NCBI RefSeq assembly: GCF_018070075.1
Contig: NZ_JAGPXE010000008.1
Location: 248,001-312,000 of the forward strand
Direction: 5' to 3'
Length of the DNA stretch: 64,000 nt
Source: Saccharopolyspora endophytica
Lineage (GTDB): Bacteria; Actinomycetota; Actinomycetes; Mycobacteriales; Pseudonocardiaceae
A program made the position numbers and the translations under genes. This document shows, piece after piece, positions 28,073 through 37,076 of this stretch (its first letter is position 1; each line of letters opens with the position of its first letter). Under the pieces are notes generated by a model. The model worked only from the letters and a program-made list of their open reading frames with translations, ran no database searches and was not told the DNA's origin.

Positions 28073-28815
28073 CAGCGCACCGTCCTGAACTCGATCGGTT
28101 TGTCCACATCGGACACGTGCAGCACCCGGTCGACGTGGATGCCGGGCGTGTGCACGGAGTCGGGATCGATCTCGCCCGGCTCGACGAGGTGCTCGACCTG
28201 AGCGATCGTGATCCGTCCCGCCGCGGCGCAATCGGGGTTGAAGTTGCGCGCCGACCGCCGGTAGACGAGGTTGCCGTGCCGGTCGCCCTTCCAGGCGTGC
28301 ACCAGCGCGAAGTCGGGCACCAGCGCGTGTTCCAGGACGTAGGAGACGCCGTCGAACTCGCGGACCTCCTTGGCGGGCGACATCACCGCGACCGAACCGT
28401 CCTGCGCGTGCCGCCACGGCAGCCCGCCGTCGGCCACGAGCGTCCCGACACCGGCGGGCGTGTAGAAGGCGGGGATGCCCGATCCGCCCGCGCGCAAGCG
28501 TTCGGCGAGGGTGCCTTGGGGCGTCAGCTCGACCTCGAGCTCTCCCGCGAGGTACTGCCGGGCCATCTCCTTGTTGTTGCCGATGTAGGACCCGATCGTC
28601 CGCCGGATCCGCCCGGCAGGGAGCAGGGTTCCCAACCCGAACCCGTCCACCCCCAGGTTGTTCGAGATCGTCTCCAGGTCGGTCGCGCCCTGCTCCAGCA
28701 AAGCGGCGATCAGCTCGGTCGGCACACCGCACATCCCGAAACCGCCCACCGCGATGGACGATCCGTCGGCGATGTCGGCGACGGCCTCGGCCGCGGTCTG
28801 CACTGTCTTGTCCAC
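28072..28815 (-). CDS. pcaI: 3-oxoadipate CoA-transferase, subunit A
   Basis: A 247-residue alpha subunit. The N-terminal [13 protein letters not shown] glycine-rich motif and the later [12 protein letters not shown] and [15 protein letters not shown] segments are standard for the A subunits of succinyl-CoA:3-oxoacid transferases. The start is GTG 28815 with GGAG 5 bp upstream, 8 bp after the pcaD stop. The other upstream in-frame codons run into pcaD and are rejected. Confidence 0.93.
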   Translation of the reverse strand: MDKTVQTAAEAVADIADGSSIAVGGFGMCGVPTELIAALLEQGATDLETISNNLGVDGFGLGTLLPAGRIRRTIGSYIGNNKEMARQYLAGELEVELTPQGTLAERLRAGGSGIPAFYTPAGVGTLVADGGLPWRHAQDGSVAVMSPAKEVREFDGVSYVLEHALVPDFALVHAWKGDRHGNLVYRRSARNFNPDCAAAGRITIAQVEHLVEPGEIDPDSVHTPGIHVDRVLHVSDVDKPIEFRTVR

Positions 28816-28823
28816 GTCGGCTC

Positions 28824-29594
28824 CTACTCGGTGGCGGCGAGGTGCGCGGTGAGCAATTCGTTGACCCGCTCGGGTTTCTCGGCGTTGAGCAGGTGCGCGG
28901 AGTCGTCGACGACCTCGAACCGGCCGCGGGCGGCGGTGTCGGCGATGAGCCGGACCATCTCCGGCGGCGTCGCGGGGTCCTCGGCGCCGGCGATGGCGAG
29001 CACGGGCACCGTCACCTCGGCCAGCCGTTCGCGGACGTCGAACGTCGAGATCGCCTCGCAGCAACCGGCGTAGCCCTCGGCCGTGGTGGCGCGCAGCATG
29101 TCCAGCAGTCGCCGCGCCTCATCGGTCTCGGCGAAGGACCGGACGAACCAGGTGCCGGGACGGCTGGGCACCATCGCCTCAGTGCCGTTCTCCCGAACGG
29201 TGGCGGCGCGTTTCGGCCAGCTCTCCGGGTCGGCGAACCGGGCGGCCGAGGCCAGCACCGCCAGGCTCCGCACCCTGTCCGGGTGATCCAGCGCGAGTTG
29301 CTGTCCGATCGCACCCCCGATGGACACCCCCGCGTAGTGGAAGCGGTCGATGCCCAGCCGGTCCAGCAGCGCGATGACCTCCTCGGCCATGCCCGCCATC
29401 CTGAGCGGACCGTCAGGTGCCGGGCTCCCACCATGTCCCGGCAGGTCGAAGCGCAGGATCAGGTAGCGGTCGGCGAGCGCGTCCACCTGGGCGTCGAACA
29501 GGTGCAGATCGGTGCCCAGCGATGGCCCGAGGACCAGGACGGGCGCGGAGCCCGGACCGTCGATCCGGTGGTGCAGCGCGGTTTCGGTGGTCAT
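28824..29594 (-). CDS. pcaD: 3-oxoadipate enol-lactonase
   Basis: A 256-residue alpha/beta hydrolase that opens 3-oxoadipate enol-lactone to 3-oxoadipate. Seen are the oxyanion segment [12 protein letters not shown], the nucleophile in [10 protein letters not shown], and the C-terminal catalytic histidine in [12 protein letters not shown]; the SLG-T start is typical of PcaD. ATG 29594 overlaps the stop of the SnoaL-fold gene by 4 bp. Here the enzyme is encoded on its own and is not fused to a decarboxylase (PcaL), in line with the catechol branch. Confidence 0.92.
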   Translation of the reverse strand: MTTETALHHRIDGPGSAPVLVLGPSLGTDLHLFDAQVDALADRYLILRFDLPGHGGSPAPDGPLRMAGMAEEVIALLDRLGIDRFHYAGVSIGGAIGQQLALDHPDRVRSLAVLASAARFADPESWPKRAATVRENGTEAMVPSRPGTWFVRSFAETDEARRLLDMLRATTAEGYAGCCEAISTFDVRERLAEVTVPVLAIAGAEDPATPPEMVRLIADTAARGRFEVVDDSAHLLNAEKPERVNELLTAHLAATE

Positions 29595-30085
29595 GCGAAG
29601 GGCCTCCCCGGGTAGGTCGCGGCAGCGGACGCGACGGTGAAGCGGCCGTGGTCCCAGCCGTCGGCGAGCGGGACGAAGTAGTCGAAGTACACCTGCTTGG
29701 AGGCGTAGCGCCAGTTGCCGTCGACACGCCGCAGCGAGTCGGTGTACCGACCGGCCGCGACGTGCGGGACGCCGTCCTGCACGCAGGGCTGCCACAGGAA
29801 CGACCGCGCCCGCGCGGTGTGCTCGCTTTCGAGGGTGATCTCGAGGTTGGTCACGTGGTGCCAGAACGCGGTGAGCCCGGCGTCGGCGAGACCTGCGAAG
29901 AACGCCCGCAGTTCGGCGTGGCCGGTCGCGCGGGACAGCCCGACGAACTCGCCGTCCTCGGTGAACAGCGAGACCAGGGCGTCCCAGTCGCCGTCGTCGA
30001 GCGAGCGGCAGTAGCGCGCGTCCAGGTCGCGGATGGCTTCCAGCGCCTCCAGCCGGGTGATCCTGCGCAGCACGTCGTCGTTCAC
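29591..30085 (-). CDS. SnoaL/NTF2-like protein of unknown role in the aromatic operon
   Basis: A 164-residue protein of the SnoaL_4/NTF2 cone fold: EAIRDLDARYCRSLDDGDWDALVSLF at the N-terminus, then HHVTNLEI and GRYTDSLRRVDGNWRYASKQVYFD. Members serve as isomerases, hydratases or small subunits of oxygenases. It is joined to both neighbours by ATGA overlaps, so it should act in this pathway, yet none of the known steps of catechol degradation needs it. Possible jobs are lactone isomerisation, helping the monooxygenase, or handling a substituted substrate; these are guesses. Confidence 0.82.
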   Translation of the reverse strand: MNDDVLRRITRLEALEAIRDLDARYCRSLDDGDWDALVSLFTEDGEFVGLSRATGHAELRAFFAGLADAGLTAFWHHVTNLEITLESEHTARARSFLWQPCVQDGVPHVAAGRYTDSLRRVDGNWRYASKQVYFDYFVPLADGWDHGRFTVASAAATYPGRPFA

Positions 30086-30882
30086 GACTCGCCTCCCGCT
30101 CGTTCGAGGAAGGTGACCGCGGCTGCGCCGTCGCCGGAGGTGCCGTCCGCGACGCGCACCGAGTCGTCGCCGACGTCGACGAGAGCGGCTCTGCCGTTGA
30201 GCGTCGCGTGGTAGCGGCCGGGCGGCGGCAGGGCGGTGTTCGGGGCGAGGACGATCCGGTCACCCGCGCGCACCCCGTCGACCCGGTGCGGGCGGCCCAG
30301 CGCGCGGGTCACCCCGGGCAGGTCCCCCGTGCGCAGGCAGTTCCGGGTGTAGGTCGACGAGCACGCGGTGTTGTTCGCGGGCAGCAGCGGAACGCCCTCG
30401 ACGGAGAAGCCCAGGGCCGCACCGAGTTCGCGCAGGGTGTCGACGTCGCCCGCCGCCCTGGCTCCGAAGGTGAAGTTGGCGCCGACGACGACGGCCCTCG
30501 CCCTGAGCCGACCGGCGAGGCAGTGCGCGGCGAAGGCCTCGGGGCTCAGCCCGGCCAGCTCGCGGGTGAAGCGCAGCACGCACACCGCGTCGACCCCCGC
30601 AGCCGCGGCGAGCTCGGCGCGATGGGCGATCGTGGACAGCGTCGCCGTGTCCTTGGGCAACCCGAGGACCCTGGCCGGGTGCGGGTCGAAGGTCACCATG
30701 ACCAGCGGCAGACCCCGCTCGTCGGCGGTGCGCCGGGCCTCGTCGATCAGGCTGCGGTGACCCCGGTGCAGCCCGTCGAACACCCCGATCGTCAGCACGG
30801 TCGGACCGAGATCGGGCGGTACGTCGTCGAGGCCGTGCCAGAGCGTCGCCCGCGCCTGCCGGGATCGCAGCGCGGCGCTCAC
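30082..30882 (-). CDS. RibF-like FAD synthetase, shortened in the riboflavin kinase half
   Basis: A 266-residue protein whose first 180 residues are the FMN adenylyltransferase domain of RibF: TIGVFDGLHRGHRSLI (nucleotidyltransferase HxGH-like site) and VTFDPHPARVL, then VVVGANFTFGARAAGD. After the SSTYTRNCLRTGDLPGVTRALGRP region the riboflavin kinase domain is reduced to about 70 residues and the usual GR-LGFPTAN motif is absent. Ordinary RibF is about 310 residues, so this copy probably makes FAD from FMN only. It starts at a GTG overlapping the catC stop (GTGA) and ends overlapping the SnoaL gene. A pathway-dedicated FAD supply for the flavin monooxygenase is the obvious inference. Confidence 0.85.
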   Translation of the reverse strand: MSAALRSRQARATLWHGLDDVPPDLGPTVLTIGVFDGLHRGHRSLIDEARRTADERGLPLVMVTFDPHPARVLGLPKDTATLSTIAHRAELAAAAGVDAVCVLRFTRELAGLSPEAFAAHCLAGRLRARAVVVGANFTFGARAAGDVDTLRELGAALGFSVEGVPLLPANNTACSSTYTRNCLRTGDLPGVTRALGRPHRVDGVRAGDRIVLAPNTALPPPGRYHATLNGRAALVDVGDDSVRVADGTSGDGAAAVTFLERAGGES

Positions 30883-31166
30883 GACTGGGCCTTCAGGTCC
30901 GACGGGTGGATCGCCAGCGGCGTGACCTTGATCCTCATGTACGGGAACAGCGGCAACGACGACAGCAGAGCGTGCAGGGCGTCGCCCGAATCGACGTCGA
31001 AAACGCTGATGTTGCTGTATTCCCCGACGATCCGCCAGAGGTGCGGCCAGACTCCTGAGCGCTGCAGTTCCAGTGCGCGCGCCTTCTCCTCGGCGACGAG
31101 CTCCGCGCGGCGATCGGGGTCGAGGTCGTGCGGGATCGCGACCTCCATGTGGACGTGGAAAAGCAT
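30879..31166 (-). CDS. catC: Muconolactone delta-isomerase
   Basis: A 95-residue enzyme converting muconolactone to 3-oxoadipate enol-lactone. The short ferredoxin-like chain MLFHVHMEVAIPHDLD...ERSGVWPHLWRIVGEYSNISVFDV fits CatC in length (about 92-96) and sequence. ATG 31166 follows AGGAG by 8 bp and lies 5 bp after the catB stop. It forms a homodecamer in known examples. Confidence 0.95.
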   Translation of the reverse strand: MLFHVHMEVAIPHDLDPDRRAELVAEEKARALELQRSGVWPHLWRIVGEYSNISVFDVDSGDALHALLSSLPLFPYMRIKVTPLAIHPSDLKAQS

Positions 31167-31171
31167 CGAGA

Positions 31172-32293
31172 TCAGCTCCTTCGGAAGGCCCGGACCTGGG
31201 CCGGGTCCAGTTCGACGCCCAGTCCCGGACCACCGGGCAGGTGCAGCCCGTCGGCGTCGTAGACGAGCGGTTCCACGAGCAGTTCTTCGGCCAGCAGCAA
31301 GGGGCCGAACAGTTCGCTCCCCCACGCGCTCGCCGGGTTGGCGCACGCGGCGTGCAGCGAGGCCGCCGTGCCGATCGGGCTCTCGATCGACGTCGCCGCG
31401 TAGCAGGGGATCCCGGCCGCGGCGGCGACCTCACCGATGGCCCGGCTCGCGCGCAACCCGCCGGATTTGGTGGTTTTGACCGCGAAGATCCCGGCGGCCC
31501 GGGAGTGGGCGAGCCGCAACGCGTCAGCGGGGGTGCGCAGGCTCTCGTCGGCCATCACCGGGATCGGCAGCGCGGCGGCGATGGCGGCCATCGCGTCGAC
31601 GTCGTGCCCCGGCACCGGCTGCTCGACCATCTCCACACCGGCCTCGGCCAGCGCCGGGAGGTGGGTCAACGACGTCAGCCGGTCCCAGCGGGCGTTGATG
31701 TCGACCCGCACGCCGGCGACGTCGGCGAGCTTCTCCGCGACGCCGAGGACCCGGTCGACGTCGTCGGCCGGATCCAGCGCTCCCATCTTCAGCTTGAACG
31801 ACGTGTGCAGCCCGGAGTCCAGCTTCGCCAGCGCCTCATCGACGACGACGTCGGCGGCCTCGGCGCCCAGCGCCCAGGTCACCGCGACGCTGTTGCGGAC
31901 CGCCCCGCCGAGCAGGGTGTGCACCGGGACGCCGAGGTGGCGCGCCCAGGCGTCGTGCAAGGCGACCTCGACGGCGTTCTTGGCGAACAGGTTCGCCGCG
32001 ACGACGTCCCCGCAGTCGCGCAGGATCACCGGGACGTCGTCGACGCGACGGCCCAGCAGCACCGGCGCGAGGTACTTCTCGACGATGACCTGCATCGTCT
32101 CGACGGATTCGCCTCCCCACCACGGGCCTCCGGGAACGACTCCTTCACCGACTCCCGTGACGCCACCGGCGGTGCGGACGAAGACGTAGAGCAGCGGCTG
32201 CGTGCTCATGCCCGCCCTGGCGAAGCGGTGCGCCCGGCGCATGGGGACGTCGAGGATCACCGTCTCGACGCTGTCGATCCGCAGGTCGGTCAT
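31172..32293 (-). CDS. catB: Muconate cycloisomerase
   Basis: A 373-residue enolase-superfamily enzyme turning cis,cis-muconate into muconolactone. The catalytic lysine pair lies in HTSFKLKMG, metal ligands follow in RVDINARWD, VEQPVPGHD and VMADES, and the second-side lysine is in FAVKTTKSGGL. N-terminus IDSVETVILDVPMRRAHRFA is typical of muconate/chloromuconate cycloisomerases. ATG 32293 is preceded by GGAAGGAG; six further upstream codons are less likely. The order catA-catB-catC agrees with other actinomycetes. Confidence 0.94.
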   Translation of the reverse strand: MTDLRIDSVETVILDVPMRRAHRFARAGMSTQPLLYVFVRTAGGVTGVGEGVVPGGPWWGGESVETMQVIVEKYLAPVLLGRRVDDVPVILRDCGDVVAANLFAKNAVEVALHDAWARHLGVPVHTLLGGAVRNSVAVTWALGAEAADVVVDEALAKLDSGLHTSFKLKMGALDPADDVDRVLGVAEKLADVAGVRVDINARWDRLTSLTHLPALAEAGVEMVEQPVPGHDVDAMAAIAAALPIPVMADESLRTPADALRLAHSRAAGIFAVKTTKSGGLRASRAIGEVAAAAGIPCYAATSIESPIGTAASLHAACANPASAWGSELFGPLLLAEELLVEPLVYDADGLHLPGGPGLGVELDPAQVRAFRRS

Positions 32294-32360
32294 CGGGTCT
32301 TCTCCTTCCAACGGGGGAAAGGCCGAGCCGGGGACGTCGCACCCCGGCTCGGCACCGGGT

Positions 32361-33206
32361 TCAAGCGGGCTCGAGCGTGAAGTCGTAGGTCACCGCGTGC
32401 TTCCCGTCCCCGCTGTCCACGGGGTCGAGGATCAGTTCCGGCTTGGTCGCGGACGCGACATCGCTGTCGAGCCACTCCCCACCGCGGAAGTAGAGCTGCG
32501 TGGTGATCGTCCGGTACCCCGGCGCCCGAACCATCAGGTGCAGGTGCGCCGGACGCCACGGGTGCCAGCCCGCGGCTTCGATCAACGAACCGGTCGGCCC
32601 GTCGGTCGGGATCTGGTACGCGGAGGGTTCGATCGTGTGGATGTCGAACTTGCCCTGCTCGTCGGCGACGACGACACCGCGCAGGTTGCCGTCCGGCAGG
32701 TGCGGGGCGAACCCGGAGTAGTAGCCCTCGTCGTCCGCGTGCCAGATGTCGAGCTCCGCTCCGGGGACCGGGTTGCCCTCGGTGTCCCGGACGTGCCCGG
32801 CGAACAGCAGCTCCGTGCCCTTCTCGTCAGGACGCCGGGGCAGCGTTGCCGGGGTGTCGAGGCGGACCTGGTCGGGCAGGTGGTACGGGCCGAGGATCGA
32901 GCCCTTGGTGCCCTCCTGGTCCTCGGCGGCGACGTCCTCGACGACGTGCTCGACGAACACGTCGAGGATCAGCGGCCATTCGCCGCCCTCCCCCACGTCG
33001 ATCAGGTACTTCTTGGCGGCCTGGAACTCGTCGTAGCTGACCTTCTTCGAGCGGATCGTGGCGTGGATCCCGGCCAGCAGTTCGGTGACGACCTCCGAAA
33101 CGCGTTCCTGGGAGACCTCGGGACCGGTGGACCGGCTGGCGCGGAACGCCTTGGTCGCGGAGTCGCCTGAGCCCGCGGCGGTCGGTGAGTCGTGCGTAGC
33201 TGTCAT
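32361..33206 (-). CDS. catA: Catechol 1,2-dioxygenase (intradiol)
   Basis: A 281-residue non-heme Fe(III) enzyme cleaving catechol to cis,cis-muconate. Predicted iron ligands are Tyr163 (DDEGYYSGF), Tyr197 (PSAYQIPTDGP), His221 and His223 (PAHLHLMV). The N-terminal helical dimerisation domain is present (residues 30-100). Length is that of catechol rather than protocatechuate dioxygenases, and the following catB and catC genes support catechol over hydroxyquinol as substrate. Separated from the monooxygenase gene by 27 bp. Confidence 0.93.
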   Translation of the reverse strand: MTATHDSPTAAGSGDSATKAFRASRSTGPEVSQERVSEVVTELLAGIHATIRSKKVSYDEFQAAKKYLIDVGEGGEWPLILDVFVEHVVEDVAAEDQEGTKGSILGPYHLPDQVRLDTPATLPRRPDEKGTELLFAGHVRDTEGNPVPGAELDIWHADDEGYYSGFAPHLPDGNLRGVVVADEQGKFDIHTIEPSAYQIPTDGPTGSLIEAAGWHPWRPAHLHLMVRAPGYRTITTQLYFRGGEWLDSDVASATKPELILDPVDSGDGKHAVTYDFTLEPA

Positions 33207-33233
33207 GGTGCGCTCCTCAGATCGGCCGGCACG

Positions 33234-34808
33234 TCAGCGCTTGCCGATGACGGACACGTCGTCGGGGTTGATCAGGTCGGGAACCTGCCAGCCCTCGAGG
33301 TCGTACTCGGACATGCACTGCTGGGCGAAGTCCTTCAAGTAGTCGCTCGTGCCCGACATCTCGGCGTCGGCGACCATTTCGGCGCGCACCCCTTCGTGGT
33401 TGCCCGCGTAGTTGCGCTCGTAGAGCTCGTGGCGGGAACCGAACTCGGAGCCGATGGAGTCCCAGATCAGCTTCATCAGCTTGACGCGGTCCACGGCCGA
33501 GTAGTCGTTCGATCCGCGCACGTACTTGTCCAGGTACGGCCGCACGCTGGGGTCCATGAAGTCCGTGGCGTGGCTGGGCAGGTAGATCAGCGAGGAACCG
33601 AGGTCCTGCATGATGATCTCGCGCACCCGCGGGTAGCCGACGGTCATGAACCAGCGGTAGGCCATGCCGTACTCGTGCTTGGGCAGGACGGTGCCGCCGA
33701 GCCAGTCCTCGGGGTTGGCCGCCATGGCGTCCGAGAGGCCCCAGAACAGGTTGCGCCACGCGAGGACCTCGCCGACGCGCGTCTGCACGCCGCGGAAGTC
33801 CTTGGTACCGGTGGCTTCGAGGCCCTTCATCAGCAGACCGGCCAGGAAGTCCAGCTTCACCGCGAGGCGCGTCACGCCCTGGAAGGTGAAGCGGTGCAGG
33901 AATCCTGATGCGGGGACGAAGCTGGAGGCCTTCTCCGGGTCACCGTAGACGAAGACGTTCTCCCACGGGATCAGCGTCTTGTCCAGGACGAAGATGGTGT
34001 CGTTCTCGTCCAGGCGGCTGGACAGCGGGTAGTCGAACGGGCTGCCCGTGATCCCGGCCTGCGCCGAGTAGGACGGCCGGCAGATCAGCTTCATGCCCGG
34101 GGCGCCCATGGGCACGGTGCAGACCAGCGAGTACTCCCGCTTCTTGATCGGCAGGCCGTAGTGCGCCAGGAAGTTGAAGTGGGTGATCGCCGAGCCGGTG
34201 GCCACCACCTTCGCCCCGGAGACCACGAGCCCGTTGTCGTTCTCCTCCTCGACGTGCATGAACACGTCCGCCACCTCGTCCGGGCCGCGGTGGCGGTCGA
34301 CCGGCGGGTTCACGATGGCGTGGTTCCAGTAGAGGACCTTCTCCTGGGACTCGGTGTACCAGCGCCGGGCGTTGTCGGCGTAGGGGTCCCAGAAATCCGG
34401 GTTGGCGCCGAGCGTTCCGAGGAAGCTCGCCTTGTAGTCGGGCGACCGGCCCATGAAGCCGTAGGTCATCCGGGCCCACTCGGCGATGGCCGCCTGGTCC
34501 TTCTTCATGTCCTCGGCCGAGTGCGGGGCGCGGAAGAACGGGTGGGTGAAGCCGCCGTTGCCGGTGTCGGTGGGCACGGTCAGCACGTCCTGCTTGGCCG
34601 GGTCGTGCAGGCCGTCGTAGAGCCGAGCGGTCATCCGCACCGCGTTCCTGAACGCCGGGTGCGTGGTGACGTCCTTGACCTTCTCGCCGTACAGGTGGAC
34701 CTCGCGGCCGTCCTTGAGGCTCTCGATGTACTCGTCGCCGGTCAAAGGCTTGCTGACGCGACCGTTCGTCGCGGCTGACGTGTTCGCGGCATCCTGCTGC
34801 AGCGTCAT
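33234..34808 (-). CDS. FADH2-dependent phenol/4-hydroxyphenylacetate hydroxylase, oxygenase component
   Basis: A 524-residue oxygenase of the HpaB/PheA1 family, with the acyl-CoA-dehydrogenase-like fold of two-component flavin monooxygenases. Markers are [17 protein letters not shown] near the start, [21 protein letters not shown], and [18 protein letters not shown]. Members hydroxylate phenols ortho to the OH. Because catechol 1,2-dioxygenase follows directly, phenol to catechol (PheA1-like) is more likely than 4-hydroxyphenylacetate to homoprotocatechuate, for which no ring-cleavage gene exists here. ATG 34808 has GAGGAGG 6 bp upstream. Substrate assignment is inference. Confidence 0.88.
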   Translation of the reverse strand: MTLQQDAANTSAATNGRVSKPLTGDEYIESLKDGREVHLYGEKVKDVTTHPAFRNAVRMTARLYDGLHDPAKQDVLTVPTDTGNGGFTHPFFRAPHSAEDMKKDQAAIAEWARMTYGFMGRSPDYKASFLGTLGANPDFWDPYADNARRWYTESQEKVLYWNHAIVNPPVDRHRGPDEVADVFMHVEEENDNGLVVSGAKVVATGSAITHFNFLAHYGLPIKKREYSLVCTVPMGAPGMKLICRPSYSAQAGITGSPFDYPLSSRLDENDTIFVLDKTLIPWENVFVYGDPEKASSFVPASGFLHRFTFQGVTRLAVKLDFLAGLLMKGLEATGTKDFRGVQTRVGEVLAWRNLFWGLSDAMAANPEDWLGGTVLPKHEYGMAYRWFMTVGYPRVREIIMQDLGSSLIYLPSHATDFMDPSVRPYLDKYVRGSNDYSAVDRVKLMKLIWDSIGSEFGSRHELYERNYAGNHEGVRAEMVADAEMSGTSDYLKDFAQQCMSEYDLEGWQVPDLINPDDVSVIGKR

Positions 34809-34872
34809 TGCTGCCTCCTCGCCTGTCGTGAACTGGAGGTGAAAGGACTTCGGGATGGATGGGCGGATCGGC

Positions 34873-35424
34873 TCAGCTGGAGCCGGTGATCGATCCGGCG
34901 ACGAAGGTGACGCCGCCCGGCCCGTCGACGGAGTCGTCCCAGAGCAGCGGCGCGTGCCCGTCGCCGAGGTGGTGGAACTTCCCCGTGTGGAACAACAGGG
35001 GTCGCCCGTCGTGGATGAGGAACTCCTGCACTTCGCCCAGGTACAGGACGTGGTCGCCGCCGTCGTAGGACTGCCAGGGCACGCAGGCGACGTGCGCGAG
35101 GGTGCCGTCGAGCCGCGGTGTGCCGCAGGCGCTGTCCGGCGCCCACCGCACCTCTTGGCTCGGCTTGCCCGCGAAGTGCAGCGCGAGGTCCTTCTGGCTC
35201 GACTCGAGCACGTTGACGGTGAACGGCCGCGAGTCGATCAGCCCGCACAGGCGGGAACGTCGATCGAGGGACACCAGCACCAGCGGCGGGTCCAAGGACA
35301 CCGCCGTGAACGCGTTCACGGTGGCGCCGTGCGGATTCCCGTCCTCACCGCTGCAGGTGATGACGGTGACCCCGGTCGTGAAGTGCCCGAGGCACCGGCG
35401 CAGTTCCTTCGGATCGATCGCCAT
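34873..35424 (-). CDS. Flavin reductase component of the monooxygenase
   Basis: A 183-residue HpaC/PheA2-like NAD(P)H:flavin oxidoreductase supplying FADH2 to the oxygenase encoded 64 bp downstream. The flavin-binding split-barrel is evident in [32 protein letters not shown] and VSLDRRSRL, with the late histidine in [15 protein letters not shown] 35424 follows GGAGGTAGG. It is the first gene of the run, starting 17 bp downstream of the palindromic operator-like sequence. Confidence 0.92.
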   Translation of the reverse strand: MAIDPKELRRCLGHFTTGVTVITCSGEDGNPHGATVNAFTAVSLDPPLVLVSLDRRSRLCGLIDSRPFTVNVLESSQKDLALHFAGKPSQEVRWAPDSACGTPRLDGTLAHVACVPWQSYDGGDHVLYLGEVQEFLIHDGRPLLFHTGKFHHLGDGHAPLLWDDSVDGPGGVTFVAGSITGSS

Positions 35425-35441
35425 TGACCTACCTCCACGCC

Positions 35442-35479
35442 TGCACGCTGTGCGTGCAACATGTACGTAAAGCGTGCAG
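35442..35479. promoter_or_regulatory. Operator-like repeats in the IclR/flavin reductase divergent promoter
   Basis: A perfect palindrome TGCACGC-tgt-GCGTGCA spans 35442-35458, and a third half site AGCGTGCAG follows at 35471-35479, so CTGCACGC and GCGTGCAG also form an outer pair. They lie 18-55 bp upstream of the flavin reductase start and about 100 bp upstream of the IclR gene. This is where an IclR regulator would be expected to bind both its own and the operon promoter; binding is inferred. Confidence 0.6.
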
Positions 35480-35576
35480 TGAGAGTGGCACAGCGCACCC
35501 CGGCCGTCAACAGCGATCCGGCTCCTCCCCTCGGGCGAACCGCTGAGCAGGACCTGCGCTGTGGGACGATGCGCAG

Positions 35577-36353
35577 GTGAACGACGTGCAGATCGGAGCC
35601 CAGGACCGCATCCAGAGCATCGAGCGCGGATTCGCAGTACTGCTGGTGTTCGACGCCGAGCGGCGGAACCCGAGCTTGATCGAGATCGCGAAGGCGACCC
35701 AGCTGTCCCGGCCTGCCGTACGTCGAATCCTGCTGACGCTGCAGCACCTCGGTTACGTCCGACCCACCGGCGGGAGCCACTGGGAGCTCACGCCGCGGGT
35801 GCTGACCATCGGCCAGCACTTCACGACGTCGAGCGCGGTCGTAGCGGTCTCCGAGCCGCACATGAGCCGCTTGGTGGAGGAAACCCAGGAATCGGCTTCC
35901 CTGTCGGCGATGGACGGCAGCGATGTCGTGTACCTCGCCCGCGTTCCCGCCAAGCACGTGCTCAACATCAACGCCACGGCGGGCACTCGCGTGTCCGCCC
36001 ACGCCACGTCGATGGGACGCGTGCTGCTGGCGGCACAACCTCCCGAATTCGTCGAGCAGTACCTGGCCGAGCACGGGTTGCGACCGCTGACCCGGCACAC
36101 CGTCACCAATCCCGACCAGTTCCGCAACACGCTTGCGCGCGTGCGCGAACGAGGCTGGTCACTGGTCTCCGAGGAACGCGAGATCGGCCTGATCGCCGCC
36201 TCCGCTCCGATCCGCAACCACACGGGTCAGGTGATCGCCGCGCTGTCGTCGTCCACGTCCACGGGACGCATGAGCCCCGACCGGGTCGAACGCGACCTCG
36301 TCCCAGTCCTGGTCCGCATCGCGAACGAGATCAGCAAGGAACTCGGCGCCTGA
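35577..36353 (+). CDS. IclR-family transcriptional regulator of the aromatic operon
   Basis: A 258-residue regulator with an N-terminal winged helix (SLIEIAKATQLSRPAVRRIL, residues about 37-57) and a C-terminal IclR effector domain (SSAVVAVSEPHMSRLVEETQ, ATSMGRVLLAA, EREIGLIAASAPIRNH). The closest functional class is PcaR/PcaU/CatR-type IclR proteins controlling beta-ketoadipate genes. It is divergent from the catabolic run with a palindrome between, which suggests local control by a pathway intermediate. GTG 35577 is chosen as the first codon that keeps the whole fold. Confidence 0.9.
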   Translation: MNDVQIGAQDRIQSIERGFAVLLVFDAERRNPSLIEIAKATQLSRPAVRRILLTLQHLGYVRPTGGSHWELTPRVLTIGQHFTTSSAVVAVSEPHMSRLVEETQESASLSAMDGSDVVYLARVPAKHVLNINATAGTRVSAHATSMGRVLLAAQPPEFVEQYLAEHGLRPLTRHTVTNPDQFRNTLARVRERGWSLVSEEREIGLIAASAPIRNHTGQVIAALSSSTSTGRMSPDRVERDLVPVLVRIANEISKELGA

Positions 36354-36450
36354 CGGCAAGTCGTGGGTCGTCACCCCTGATGCTGCTCACGCCCCACGTG
36401 TTCGGCGTGGTGGGATGGCCGCGGTCGTTCGGCAGATCGTGGGAGAGGGC

Positions 36451-37074
36451 ATGACGAGTGCAGCGCTGTGGGGGTTCGCGGTCGTCGCGGTCCTCGGTGT
36501 GGTGACGCCGGGACTGGACACCATGCTGGTCCTGCGACATGCGCTGCTCGGTGGCCGCCGGGCCGGCTTCACCGCGGTCCTGGGCATCACCACCGGCTGC
36601 CTCGTCTGGGGAACGGCCGGCATCGTCGGCCTGACCGCGCTGCTCACGGCCTCCGAGGTCGCCTACAACGTCGTCCGCGTCCTCGGCGCCGCCTACCTCA
36701 TCTGGCTCGGCGCGACCGCCCTGTGGAAGACGTTGCCCCGCAACAGGAAACCGGCCACCGAGGACGTTCAGGTCCCGGCCGGGCGTTCCGCCTTCCGCGC
36801 AGGCCTGATGACCAACCTCCTCAACCCCAAGGTCGGCGTCTTCTACATGAGCCTGCTGCCCCAGTTCCTCCCCACCGGCCCGACCGCCTCCGCCTGGGGC
36901 GCCCTCCTCGTCGCCATCCACCTCACCGCCGGCCTGCTCTGGCTCCCCACCCTGGTCTGGATGGCGGGCCGGGCCAGAGCCTTCCTGCAGAAAGAACGAG
37001 TCCGCCGCTGGATGGACCGAGTCACAGCGACGGTGCTGGTCGGCCTCGGAGTGAAACTGGCCGCTGAGGTCTGA
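36451..37074 (+). CDS. LysE/RhtB-family exporter
   Basis: A 207-residue membrane protein with six hydrophobic segments of the LysE translocator family, exporters of amino acids or related small molecules. Features: VVTPGLDTMLVLRHALLGGRR near the N-terminus, the GAAYLIWLG helix and TNLLNPKVGVFYMSLLPQF. ATG 36451 has GGGAGAGGGC just before it; the frame is open 12 codons further upstream. No partner gene is evident; a strong terminator follows. Confidence 0.9.
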   Translation: MTSAALWGFAVVAVLGVVTPGLDTMLVLRHALLGGRRAGFTAVLGITTGCLVWGTAGIVGLTALLTASEVAYNVVRVLGAAYLIWLGATALWKTLPRNRKPATEDVQVPAGRSAFRAGLMTNLLNPKVGVFYMSLLPQFLPTGPTASAWGALLVAIHLTAGLLWLPTLVWMAGRARAFLQKERVRRWMDRVTATVLVGLGVKLAAEV

Positions 37075-37076
37075 CG

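Noticed and set aside
33234..34808. Assignment as 4-hydroxyphenylacetate 3-monooxygenase proper
   Set aside because: No homoprotocatechuate ring-cleavage genes are present; the adjoining catechol pathway favours a phenol hydroxylase, so no hpaB symbol was given.
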